Of a stretch of DNA of 64,000 nt, positions 26,882-35,997 are shown in pieces (position 1 is the first letter of the stretch; every line of letters starts with the position of its first letter). The notes under the pieces are model-generated. The model was not told the DNA's origin, searched no databases, and worked only from the letters and a program-made list of their open reading frames with translations. Both the position numbers and the translations under genes were made by a program. The DNA lies in NCBI GenBank assembly GCA_011365055.1, contig RDOG01000001.1, positions 124,001 through 188,000 of the forward strand. Direction: 5' to 3'. The DNA comes from Promethearchaeota archaeon. GTDB taxonomy: Archaea > Asgardarchaeota > Lokiarchaeia > Helarchaeales > RDOG01.

Positions 26882-28843
26882 TTACTTTATGATTTGAAAA
26901 ATTCCATCAATCACGCCTTCAAACGTTTCATTTCTGAAATATCTAAGGGTCATTGCATTATTTCTACAAATGGCAGAACATGCACCACAACCTCGACATA
27001 GGATTTCGTCAACGATGATCTTTTCGTTTTGTATTGAGATTGCTATATATGGGCAAATATCCATGCAGAGACCACATAATGTGCATTTACTTGAATCAGA
27101 CATGGCACGTATCAATTCTATATCATACTTGCCTGCTTTCATGAGAATACCTGCTGCGCTTGCGGCTCCTTTAGCTTGATTAACGGTTGCATCAACAGCT
27201 TTTGGTCCTTGAGCAAATCCTGCCAAGTAAATTCCTGGAACTTTTGAATCAATCGGATTAAGACGGGCATGAAATTCCTTGAGATATCCGTCTGGACTTT
27301 TTTCAAGTCTCAATTGCTCTGCAATTTTTGTCGTTCCTGCTGACGGATAAGGTGTGGCACTTAAGACAACCAAATCAGCTTCATATTCTATTGATGTTCC
27401 AGTTCCTTCATCTTCTAAGTAACAAATCAAATTCTTAGTAATTGGATCTTCTTCGATATCACCAACATTTCCTTTGATGAATGTAATTCCTTCTTCTCGA
27501 GCTCGTTGATAGTATTCTTCATAATCTTTACCAGGGGTTCTTATATCTCTATAAGAGACTAGGACTTCTGCATCAGGATATTCACCCTTTACTAATTTGG
27601 CGTTTTTTATTGTAACTAAACAACAAACACCTGAACAAAATGCATGTTCTTCAGATAAATTAGAGCGAGCTCCAACGCAATTGATCATTAGGACTTTTTT
27701 AGGATGTTCATTATCCGATACCCTTACCAAATGTCCCTCTGTTGGTCCATTTGCAGAAAGTAATCGTTCCAATTGGATTTGATTAATCACATTTTCATAT
27801 TTTCCGTAGCCGTATCTTCCCGTAGTAGATTCAAACATATCCCATCCTGAGCATGCAACTATTGTTCCAACATCTAATTCAAGTTCTTCAGGTTCTTGAC
27901 TGAAATTTATGGCGGTTACCTCACAAGCGTTCACACATGCAAAACATCTGACACATTTATCCATATCAACATTCGGTACTGTCGGGACAGCTTGAGGAAA
28001 AGGTATAGCGATTGCTTTTCGTGGAGAAAATCCAAAATTGAAATCATTAGGAAAATCAATTGGACAGACTTCCCAGCATGCACCGCATCCATTACAGATA
28101 TTGGCATCAACGTACCGCGGTTTTTTAGTTACTTTCAATTTGAAATTACCAACAAAACCTGATACTTCTTTGATTTCAGTATATGTCATTAATTCAATAT
28201 TTGGATGTCTATTGACTTCAAGCATAACAGGTCCCAAGATTCAGATACAACATTCATCAGTCGGAAATATTCTATCTAATTTTGCCATATTTCCGCCTAT
28301 TGTTGAATATTTATCTATTAGGTATACTTTGAAACCTGCATTAGCAAGATCTAATGCTGCCGTCATTCCACCTATTCCTCCACCAATGATTGCAGTAACT
28401 GGTTTGACATCAACAGATTTTCTTGGAACCTCTTCAAGTAATGAACCTCTTTTTACTGCGCCCTCGATTAATTTTTTTGCTTGTTCAAGAGCTAAATCTT
28501 GTTCCTTCATATGAACGAAGGATACTTGCTCTCTCAGGTTTACGAATTCTAGCTTTCTTTTTGGTAAGTTAGCTTCCTCTAATACCGTATGAAATACGGG
28601 TTGATGAGTTTTTGGAGTTCAAGCACCAAGAACTACTGAATCTAATCCTTTATCTTGGATACATTGTTTGATGAAATTTGCACCTGGTTCACTACACAAT
28701 GCAATGTTCTGATCAGCCATGTTCACGCCTGGTAATTGTTTAGAATGTTCAACTAAATCTTCAACGTTGATAATACTTGCGATATTTTTACCTCAGCGAC
28801 AAATGAAGACCCCAACTTTAGGTTCTTCTTGACTTTCAACCAT
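26882..28843 (-). CDS. hdrA: HdrA electron-bifurcating subunit, selenoprotein with three Sec (UGA) codons
   Basis: One continuous frame of 653 residues gives a complete HdrA if three UGAs are read as selenocysteine. They are codon 17 (28793-28795; GVFIC-R-U-GKNIA, homologues GVFVCHCGxNIA), codon 75 (28619-28621; VVLGA-U-TPKTHQ, homologues AACSPRTHE) and codon 201 (28241-28243; DECCI-U-ILGPVM, homologues with Cys before xLxPxM). Further parts are the FAD dinucleotide fold IGGGIGGMTAALDLANAG, HPNIELMTY and four ferredoxin-type cysteine motifs (CNGCGACWEVCP, CVRCFACVNACE, CTLCGLCMDICP, CRGCGACSAICR). HdrA carries the FAD that bifurcates or confurcates electrons between ferredoxin and a low-energy acceptor. 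ATG 28843 has GGTGA upstream. No HdrB or HdrC is nearby. Naive ORF calling splits this gene into three pieces. Confidence 0.93.
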
Positions 28844-28907
28844 TTTTTTCACCGTTTCTTAATGCACTCATTTAATATTAAACCAATGCAAGATTAAAGA
28901 TAATTAT

Positions 28908-28937
28908 TATGCTTTTTGCATACCTCCTTTACGAGGT
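28908..28937 (-). promoter_or_regulatory. two back-to-back small hairpins in the hdrA leader
   Basis: Read on the minus strand, the hdrA 5' leader contains ACCUC-loop-GAGGU (28937-28922), immediately followed by UAUGC-AAAAA-GCAUA (28922-28908). The second arm of the first stem contains an AGGAGGU ribosome-binding-like sequence, directly followed by AUG CAA AAA GCA UAA, a possible four-codon leader. A regulatory role in translation of the selenoprotein operon is possible. Short stems like these can also arise by chance. Confidence 0.35.
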
Positions 28938-29330
28938 TTGTTGATTATAATTTCCAATTAACTTAACTTACTACTTTTAAAAATGTTTAATAGTTTTACA
29001 TCTAAAATTTAAAGATTGCTTTTTTATTAATTAAAATAAGATATTAAATAAATTAAATCAATTTAAATCAAAATATCATTAATGAAGATGAAAATAGCAA
29101 TAAAAAAATTGCCATGTTTCCCAATATATATCAGAATAAGGATCTTCATTAAATTTTAAACTAAAAATTAAAGTTCATGTAGTTCTTTTTATAATTTATA
29201 ATAAAAAAAAGATTTTTATTACCAAAATATTTATTGTGTTACACAAATTAGGGAAACTATGAGATTCATAAAAAATCATTTTTCCTTAAATTAATTTATT
29301 CTAAAAAAAATATTGAGGCGAAAATCAAAA
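28938..29330. other. divergent promoter region hdrA / GAPDH
   Basis: About 390 bases between the hdrA leader hairpins and the GAPDH start contain no gene that I can support. The DNA is very AT-rich with A/T runs; both divergent transcripts must start here. No repeat or RNA gene is visible. Confidence 0.4.
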
Positions 29331-30332
29331 ATGACCGTAAAAATAGGTATTAATGGTTTTGGTAGAATTGGTAAGCTTGTTTTTAGAGCCATTTTACAAC
29401 AAAAAGCTGATATAGAAGTTGTTGGGATTAATGACTTAACTGATACGAAGACCCTTGCAACTTTGTTAAAATACGATTCAACCTTCGGCGTGTTACCTAA
29501 TAAAGTTGAACATGATGAAAAATCATTAATTATTGATGGAAAATCTATTCCAATTTCTGCAATAAGGGATCCCGCTCAATTGCCTTGGAGCTCATTAGGA
29601 GCTAAAATCGCTGTTGAAAGTACTGGAATTTTTACTAAAAAAGCAGATGCTGCAAAACATATTACTGCTGGTGCCCAAAAAGTTATTGTAAGTGCACCGA
29701 GCCCAGATCCTGATTTTACCGTCGTAATGGGTGTAAATGATTCTGGTTTAACAGCAGCTCATCAAGTTATTTCAAATGCATCATGCACAACAAATAGTTT
29801 AGCACCACCTGCAAAAATTATTAACGAAAAATTTGGAATTGAAAAAGGAATAATGACAACCGTCCATTCATATACAAACGATCAAAGGATTTTAGACTTT
29901 ATTCATAAAGATTTGAGACGTGCAAGAGCTGCTGCAGCAAACATTATCCCTACAACAACGGGGGCAGCAAGAGCTGTTGGTCTAGTAATACCCGATTTAA
30001 ATGGTAAATTAAATGGAATTGCCTTGAGAGTACCCACACCTGATGGAAGTGTAACAGATTTAAATGCTCAATTAAAAAAGAACGTAACAAAAGAAGAAGT
30101 TAATGCTGCTTTAAAAGAAGCTGCAAATGGTCCTTTAAAAGGAATTATGAAATATACCGAAGATCCAATTGTCTTAAAAGATATTGTTGGTGATCCTCAT
30201 AGCGCAATAATTGACGGTGATATGACAATGGTTATCGGTGGCAACATGCTAAAAATCCTTTCATGGTATGATAATGAATGGGGTTTTAGCAACAGAATGG
30301 TCGATTTAATCTTAAAATTAGATAAATTATAA
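29331..30332 (+). CDS. gap: glyceraldehyde-3-phosphate dehydrogenase, bacterial-type (class I)
   Basis: The 333-residue phosphorylating GAPDH is of the bacterial/eukaryotic class. It has the NAD fold [16 protein letters not shown] with the acidic residue that favours NAD, the catalytic Cys152 in SNASCTTNS and the late [12 protein letters not shown]. The usual second cysteine (CTTNC) is serine here. It lacks the features of the archaeal class II enzyme that most archaea use. I start at ATG 29331, with GAGGCG upstream, and not at the in-frame TTG at 29313. Together with PGK and phosphoglycerate mutase it serves glycolysis or gluconeogenesis. A transfer from bacteria in an ancestor is the likely origin. 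Confidence 0.96.
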   Translation: MTVKIGINGFGRIGKLVFRAILQQKADIEVVGINDLTDTKTLATLLKYDSTFGVLPNKVEHDEKSLIIDGKSIPISAIRDPAQLPWSSLGAKIAVESTGIFTKKADAAKHITAGAQKVIVSAPSPDPDFTVVMGVNDSGLTAAHQVISNASCTTNSLAPPAKIINEKFGIEKGIMTTVHSYTNDQRILDFIHKDLRRARAAAANIIPTTTGAARAVGLVIPDLNGKLNGIALRVPTPDGSVTDLNAQLKKNVTKEEVNAALKEAANGPLKGIMKYTEDPIVLKDIVGDPHSAIIDGDMTMVIGGNMLKILSWYDNEWGFSNRMVDLILKLDKL

Positions 30333-30475
30333 GTCATATTACTCTTTCTTTTTTTCTTAATTTTTTTAGTAAAATTATTTTTACTTGAAAGCTTCTTAAT
30401 AAATGAATGATATATTTTATACAAAAAAAAGCTATATCATTTTAATTAATAAAGAAAGAAGTTGGGGAATTTTCA

Positions 30476-31204
30476 ATGAATATTCAGAAAACCCCCTCGG
30501 GGACAAAGGGATTGGATAAGATATTAGAAGGTGGTTTGCCAATTGGGAGAGTAGTTCTCATTAAGGGTTCTCCAGGAACTGGAAAGTCTACCTTAGGTGC
30601 ACAATTTTTATTAGAAGGGGCGAAGTTAGGTGAAAAATGCCTATTAGTAATTGCAGAAGAAAATCCCGAGAATTATTTAATAGATTTTGAACATCTTAAA
30701 TTTAGGGATTATATTAAAACTGAACAAATATCAATTTTTGATAGTGCTAGTGCTAGAGTTGGATATGTATTGCCACGCAATCATCTCTCCATCCACGATG
30801 CAGCCATTCTATCAATTAAGAAATCAGAATTTGATGAAGCATTAATTGAATTAATTGAATACATAAAACGTGAGAAAATACAACGTTTAGTAATTGATTC
30901 TATTCAATCATTCCTTCATCTGCTTACGACAAAGGATGAAGTAAAAATAAAAGATATTTATTATAAAATTGTTGAATTATGCCGTCAGAATAAAACTACA
31001 ACGTTATTCATTTCTGAAATAGGAGGCATGCTTAGTGAATATGTTGTTGATGGAATTATTGAATTAGGATGGCATGTTGATAGTGAGAAGCGTAATAGAT
31101 TTATTTATGTAGAGAAGATGAGGGGTTGCAAGCACGATACTGACATTCATCGAGTTGAAATTACAGAAAAAGGATTACGGATTATTGAAGAAATTTCAAC
31201 TTAG
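30476..31204 (+). CDS. KaiC-like RecA-superfamily ATPase
   Basis: The 242-residue protein is a single RecA/KaiC domain. It has the opening GTKGLDKILEGGLPIGRVVLIKG, the Walker A GSPGTGKST (31-39), a Walker-B-like RLVIDSIQSFL (near 137-147) and the KaiC-type EENPENY switch. Archaea carry many stand-alone KaiC-like ATPases in signalling or motility operons. This one precedes two 7TM-DUF835 genes by 15 bases and 10 bases respectively, on the same strand, so the three form a likely operon. It may be the ATP-dependent effector or regulator of those membrane sensors; that partnership is inferred from linkage. Confidence 0.85.
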   Translation: MNIQKTPSGTKGLDKILEGGLPIGRVVLIKGSPGTGKSTLGAQFLLEGAKLGEKCLLVIAEENPENYLIDFEHLKFRDYIKTEQISIFDSASARVGYVLPRNHLSIHDAAILSIKKSEFDEALIELIEYIKREKIQRLVIDSIQSFLHLLTTKDEVKIKDIYYKIVELCRQNKTTTLFISEIGGMLSEYVVDGIIELGWHVDSEKRNRFIYVEKMRGCKHDTDIHRVEITEKGLRIIEEIST

Positions 31205-31219
31205 GGCGTATTGAAAATA

Positions 31220-32518
31220 ATGTTGGATGCATTTGTTAATGCTCATCTTTCTTTAATTTTTTCTTTTATCTTAATTGCTCTAATTTTCTTATTTGTAAAT
31301 AAATATGATCAATATAAATATAGAAAAAATGTCTCTATTTACTATATTGCTTATTATTCTTTCATTACATTTGGATTTTTCCTTTATTTTATGGTATATT
31401 ACTCATATGATGTAGTAATTAAAACTATGTTTTTCAGGATGAGATATGTGGTTTGGGCCCTTGCTCTATTTTTTGGAGCAGGATTTTCCTTTAATTTTTT
31501 ACGTGAAAATTCATTTACTATTAAATCAAAAAAATTTTATTTTATTTCTTCATTAATTACCTTTTCAATAATTTTGTCATTTTACTTAAATTCTGGGAAT
31601 GATTTTGCTAGTTTCAGTATTGAAAATCCCATATCTTTCATTATGGTACTCACTTTTTATTTAACATTAAGTACAGTAGCAGTATTAATTCCTTTTCAAT
31701 TTTTTAGATATTCTTATATTAATTGGAAAAATCGTAAAAACGTCTATAGACCATTTTCTATGGCAATATCCTTTTTAATTGCTGTTATATTGGTTAATAT
31801 ATTCGCTTTTTTGAAATTAATAACTTTATGTACAATTGGAAATTTTATTGGAAATTTATGGATTTTTTATAATTTTTTAAATCAATCTGATCTAAATATT
31901 TTCGTAGGGGAAACCTTTGAAGAATTTATTGAAACATCTGATCAAAATATAGCAATGCACAAGCAGTTTGAATTATTTAACCAAAAATTATCGTTAAAAA
32001 ACCAAACTTTAATAGAATATAGCAACATAAATAACAAGATAAATATTCAAAAAAAAATAATTTCTGATTTTTTAACATTGGATAAATTAATTTTATTATT
32101 TTCACCAAAGGGACAATCAGAGAAATTAATTAAAAAAATAGAAGAGGAAAAATCCATAAAATTGATAAAATATTTCGAATATTCAACAACAGATCAAACT
32201 ATTAAAAAAGTAAAAGCCAATGGGGCAGATGTAACAATCCTATCCATAGATCTTAGTATTTTATTTGAAAGCATTACAATTTCAATGGAAGAGACATTAA
32301 AAAGAAACGAATTTCTTCTCATAATATTTGATTCACTAACAGAATTAATTAATTGGCATGGATTTACTAAAACTTATAAATTCCTAAAGAGGCTACTCGA
32401 TAAATTTAATGAAAAAGAAGGTATCACCTCAATTTTTATTTTAAATGAAAAATCTCATGATGAAAAAATAAAATATTCATTAAGGGTTATTTTTGATAAT
32501 ATATTAAGAGAAATCTGA
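31220..32518 (+). CDS. 7TM protein with C-terminal DUF835 domain (copy 1)
   Basis: The ~432-residue protein has an N-terminal seven-helix membrane region (to residue ~235), a short coiled linker and a C-terminal DUF835-like domain of ~150 residues. That domain contains LILLFSPKGQSEK, LSIDLSILFE and FDSLTELINWHGFTKTYKFLKRL. The last motif resembles the Walker-B strand of KaiC-like ATPases, but no Walker A is present. ATG 31220 or TTG 31211 may start it. It sits between the KaiC-like gene and a second 7TM-DUF835 gene. A membrane sensor role is inferred from architecture only. Confidence 0.7.
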   Translation: MLDAFVNAHLSLIFSFILIALIFLFVNKYDQYKYRKNVSIYYIAYYSFITFGFFLYFMVYYSYDVVIKTMFFRMRYVVWALALFFGAGFSFNFLRENSFTIKSKKFYFISSLITFSIILSFYLNSGNDFASFSIENPISFIMVLTFYLTLSTVAVLIPFQFFRYSYINWKNRKNVYRPFSMAISFLIAVILVNIFAFLKLITLCTIGNFIGNLWIFYNFLNQSDLNIFVGETFEEFIETSDQNIAMHKQFELFNQKLSLKNQTLIEYSNINNKINIQKKIISDFLTLDKLILLFSPKGQSEKLIKKIEEEKSIKLIKYFEYSTTDQTIKKVKANGADVTILSIDLSILFESITISMEETLKRNEFLLIIFDSLTELINWHGFTKTYKFLKRLLDKFNEKEGITSIFILNEKSHDEKIKYSLRVIFDNILREI

Positions 32519-32528
32519 CAAAATTGTA

Positions 32529-33854
32529 GTGAAAATATTGTTTAATCCAAGTTTATTTATCATAAAATTAATTTTATTGGCACTATTTCCTTTTTTTTTG
32601 TATTTATTAATAAAGAAATATATTAAAATAAAAAATTTTGAAGATGATGAGATTTTTTTGTCTATATTTCTTGGATTAATTTCTGCAGGTCTAGGAAATA
32701 TTGTCTATATAATACTTGACTTTTCAATTGAATGGAATTTAATAGAACTTAATAATTTTTTAGTTAAAATAGATTTAATTTTATATATCATAACCTTAAT
32801 ATTCCTTTTTTATTTTTTTATCCTAAAAACCTATAAAACAAATTGGAAATTGTCAATTATTATCAGAATTATTGTAATTGGATTGTTTATTTTTGCATTA
32901 ATTTCAATAATTTTAATTCCAATAGATCCTAATACTTTACTAATAGATTTTTCAAATCCTCTAGTCTTAATATTTTTAATTTTTGGATTTTTTATTACTC
33001 TCTTTTTATCAATAATTTTCACACATAGTCTAATAAGAAAAGTCGGGGAACAATTAGAAGTAAATCAATTAGAAATATCAATACCATTTTTGGTAATCGG
33101 ATTTTGGATATCCATATTTGGCACGATAATAACATATATTACCGTTTCAGGCGAATTTTCGACTATTATTTATACAGTTGGCTATTATATTTTTATTATT
33201 GGATATTTCATACATGAACCTTTTAGAGATTTAATTGAAACATTAATGGAAAAAAAGATTGAAAATATTAAGTCTTTTAATAGACAAGATTTTATCGAAA
33301 GATTTGGATTCCAATTACCTAAAAATGCAAATTTATTATTATTACACTCAGATAATATTGAAAAACAAAATTTTATTTCAAGATTTATAAATTTTTTAAA
33401 TAAATATAATATTCCGAGTATTCTATTAACTCCTAAGGGCAATTCAAATAAATTATTAAAGGATTTTTATAGTATAATTGATAGATCCAATATTTCAGCA
33501 TTTGAATATTGTGTAGATAAAGATCTTGAAATTAAAAAAGATGAAAAATGCATTAAAATATCGTCAGATCTAAGTATTTTATATGAAACTCTCAAAACTA
33601 CTGCAATGTCGTTCAAAAACGAAGAATTTTACTTATTTGTAGATTCCTTAACAGATTTAATCACTTTACACGGATATGAAAAAGTCTACATTTTTTTGAA
33701 AAAAATTACTGATTTCTTAAAAGATTATGATAGTTTATCTATTTTTACAATTAATCCCGAAGCTCATAAGACATCTCATATCACTTCATTAGAAATTATA
33801 ATGGATGGAATTTTAGAAATGAAAGAAAAAAAAATAAAATTAATAAGATTTTAA
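32529..33854 (+). CDS. 7TM protein with C-terminal DUF835 domain (copy 2)
   Basis: The 441-residue paralogue of the preceding gene has seven hydrophobic segments in residues ~10-230, the short HEPFRDLIETLMEKKIE hinge, and a DUF835 domain with NLLLLHSDN, SILLTPKGNS, SSDLSILYETL and FVDSLTDLITLHGYEKVYIFLKKI. It starts at GTG 32529, 10 bases after the previous stop. The hinge and the DUF835 part are more similar to the third copy at 45588-46895 than to its direct neighbour. It ends 4 bases from the convergent PGK gene. Confidence 0.7.
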   Translation: MKILFNPSLFIIKLILLALFPFFLYLLIKKYIKIKNFEDDEIFLSIFLGLISAGLGNIVYIILDFSIEWNLIELNNFLVKIDLILYIITLIFLFYFFILKTYKTNWKLSIIIRIIVIGLFIFALISIILIPIDPNTLLIDFSNPLVLIFLIFGFFITLFLSIIFTHSLIRKVGEQLEVNQLEISIPFLVIGFWISIFGTIITYITVSGEFSTIIYTVGYYIFIIGYFIHEPFRDLIETLMEKKIENIKSFNRQDFIERFGFQLPKNANLLLLHSDNIEKQNFISRFINFLNKYNIPSILLTPKGNSNKLLKDFYSIIDRSNISAFEYCVDKDLEIKKDEKCIKISSDLSILYETLKTTAMSFKNEEFYLFVDSLTDLITLHGYEKVYIFLKKITDFLKDYDSLSIFTINPEAHKTSHITSLEIIMDGILEMKEKKIKLIRF

Positions 33855-33858
33855 TAAA

Positions 33859-35082
33859 TTATTTAGCAGCGTTTTCTAAGGCTTCAATAACTGGTAGTTT
33901 TTTACCTGTTAAATAATCTAACATGGCACCGCCACCAGTGCTAATGAAATTTATTTTTATGCCGAGATCTTGGCAATATCCACCCATCTCTCCGCCACCT
34001 ACTGCAGAGAACTTGGCTTTTGGCATAGCTTCAAGTAATCCTTTGGATCCAAGATGAAAAGGTTCGACCTCAAAAACACCTGGTGGACCATTAGCTACAA
34101 CCGTACCTGCTTTAGTTATTATATCTTTATATTTTTCAATAGTTTTTGAGCCTATATCGTTTGATGGATCATCGGGATAACTTAATAATTCATTTACACC
34201 GACTTCCTTTCTTTCTCCCTTTATATTTAATGCAAGATCTACAGGTAATTCAATTTTATCTTTATATTTATCATAAATTTCTTTAGCTGTTAAGATATAT
34301 TCATCAAATTTTTTGATTGGTTTCTTATTAATTGCGCCAATTTCTATTCCTGCACCCGCTAACATTATATTTTGTAATAAACCACAAACCAAGATCTTAT
34401 CGGCTTTGTTATTTTCGAGTAAATTTTTCATAACTTTGAATTTTGTATCGACTTTTGCGCCTCCAATAACGAATATGACAGGTTTTTGAGCAGCTCCAAG
34501 TATGTTTTCTTCCATGGTTTCTACTTCTCGTTCTAGGATTTTGCCCATGCAAGATGGAAGAACTTTTGTGAATCCTATTAAAGAAGGAGCAGACCGATGC
34601 GCCGCACCATATGCATCATTTACATATAAATCAAATAATGGCGCGAGTTCTTGAACCATATGAGATCCTGCCATTTTATCAACATCGTCTTTTAATTTCA
34701 CTTCTTCAGCATAAAATCTAACATTTTCTAAAACCAAGACTTCTCCAGATTTTAAACTCTTTATTGCATCTTTTGCTTTTGAACCGTATAAATCATCAAC
34801 AAATTTTACTTTACCATAAAGTTTATTCATGGCTTCTGCATGAGGTGCGAGAGATGTAAAATCTTTGCCACCAGGACGACCTTGATGGGCAATCAAAACA
34901 ACTGCTGCTTCTTTTAAAGCATCAAGAGTTACTTTAAGTTCTTCAATTCTCAATAAATTCATTAATTTATTTTCTTTTCGTGTTATTGTTGAATTAATAT
35001 CAACACGTACCAAAACTTTCTTTCCTTTTACATCAAAATCATCAAGAGTTTTTATACCAAACTTCAAATTGAATTCCTCCAC
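33859..35082 (-). CDS. pgk: phosphoglycerate kinase
   Basis: The 407-residue enzyme transfers phosphate between 1,3-bisphosphoglycerate and ADP. Motifs are KVLVRVDINS near the start, AHQGRPGGKDFTSL, VLVLENVRFYAEE, VIFVIGGAKVDTKFKVM, GPPGVFE and the C-terminal STGGGAMLDYLTG nucleotide site. It has full length for archaeal PGK. It converges with the second 7TM-DUF835 gene and lies 89 bases downstream of a polyferredoxin gene on the same strand. It continues the reaction of the GAPDH encoded 3.5 kb away. Confidence 0.97.
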   Translation of the reverse strand: MEEFNLKFGIKTLDDFDVKGKKVLVRVDINSTITRKENKLMNLLRIEELKVTLDALKEAAVVLIAHQGRPGGKDFTSLAPHAEAMNKLYGKVKFVDDLYGSKAKDAIKSLKSGEVLVLENVRFYAEEVKLKDDVDKMAGSHMVQELAPLFDLYVNDAYGAAHRSAPSLIGFTKVLPSCMGKILEREVETMEENILGAAQKPVIFVIGGAKVDTKFKVMKNLLENNKADKILVCGLLQNIMLAGAGIEIGAINKKPIKKFDEYILTAKEIYDKYKDKIELPVDLALNIKGERKEVGVNELLSYPDDPSNDIGSKTIEKYKDIITKAGTVVANGPPGVFEVEPFHLGSKGLLEAMPKAKFSAVGGGEMGGYCQDLGIKINFISTGGGAMLDYLTGKKLPVIEALENAAK

Positions 35083-35170
35083 GAGAATATCATTTTATTT
35101 GGAAAATTACTTTGTGTAAAAATTAATTTTTGAGTTAAAAAAATTTGTTATAGAAGAAAAAGTTACAATT

Positions 35171-35914
35171 TCATTCTTCTATTTCGTATTTAGTCCCATA
35201 TAATTCTTTAATTCGTTCAATGGATTTTCTTTTACTAAACTCTTTAAGATGTTTTGCTTTTCCAACGGGGGAAATCAAAATATTAATAATTTCAGAAAAT
35301 GGTGATGAAAAAATATCCTCTGTATTATATAATATTTGAGATCTTGTTACTTTTAGTGCATCTGAAACAGGGCATGCTTTGGTACAAGCAAAACAATAGA
35401 AACAATTATCTTTATTTTTAATGGAAACTTTTTTTCCTGTCATTTCAAAGACATCTGTAGGACAAACAAGGCATTTATCGCATCCATCTGGGCATTTATC
35501 TGCATTTAATATAAGGTTCCCTTTAAGATAACGCTTTACCTCTATACCTTCTTTTGTTTTAATTATTTTATTAGGTCTCAATTCTGGTAGGGATCCATTT
35601 TCTCGTAGAATTAATTTACGTTCTTTATTTGTAGTAAATTCAAAAGCATCCGTTGGGCATAAATAATCACAGATGCCACAGTATATGCATAACTCGGTGT
35701 TTACTTCAACAGGACCACTTAATTTTTTCTTAAAATCTTCTTCTGTCGGCTCAAAAATTGCTAATTTAGGGCATGTTGGGATGCATAAACCACAATCAAT
35801 GCATTTTTCAACATGATATAATAACTCATTTCTAAATACAATCATCCTGTTGCTGTACATGACCGTGTTCTTGTCAATTTGATCTCTGCCAATATAAGGA
35901 ATCATTTTACTCAC
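35171..35914 (-). CDS. polyferredoxin with four 4Fe-4S clusters
   Basis: The 247-residue soluble protein has four cysteine groups: CIDCGLCIPTCP, CIYCGICDYLCP, a variant CPDGCDKCLVCP and CFYCFACTKACP. It is an electron-wire protein of the kind associated with hydrogenases, formylmethanofuran dehydrogenase or other ferredoxin-linked enzymes. No such catalytic subunit is adjacent; the nearest genes are PGK downstream and, divergently, the tRNA methyltransferase. Its redox partner is therefore unknown. Confidence 0.8.
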   Translation of the reverse strand: MSKMIPYIGRDQIDKNTVMYSNRMIVFRNELLYHVEKCIDCGLCIPTCPKLAIFEPTEEDFKKKLSGPVEVNTELCIYCGICDYLCPTDAFEFTTNKERKLILRENGSLPELRPNKIIKTKEGIEVKRYLKGNLILNADKCPDGCDKCLVCPTDVFEMTGKKVSIKNKDNCFYCFACTKACPVSDALKVTRSQILYNTEDIFSSPFSEIINILISPVGKAKHLKEFSKRKSIERIKELYGTKYEIEE

Positions 35915-35997
35915 TTTCGATAGTTACTTAGATTCTTATTAAGACTTTTTAATGAAGTTTTATATACTTTTTTGAAGGAAAATTTCTGTGAATGTAA

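Noticed and set aside
26612..27001. Plus-strand frames across 26612-27001 and 27896-28514
   Set aside because: They lie antisense to mvhD and hdrA, have no homology-like motifs and no ribosome site; they are shadows of the selenoprotein genes.
26446..28843. hdrA and mvhD as pseudogenes or frameshifted genes
   Set aside because: All interruptions are UGA only, none shifts the frame, and every one falls on a conserved cysteine position. Random decay would not give five such coincidences.
26446..28843. UGA reassigned genome-wide (for example to Trp)
   Set aside because: UGA is used as the normal stop of several genes here (aor, ahaH, the glycosyltransferase) and Trp is encoded by UGG throughout.
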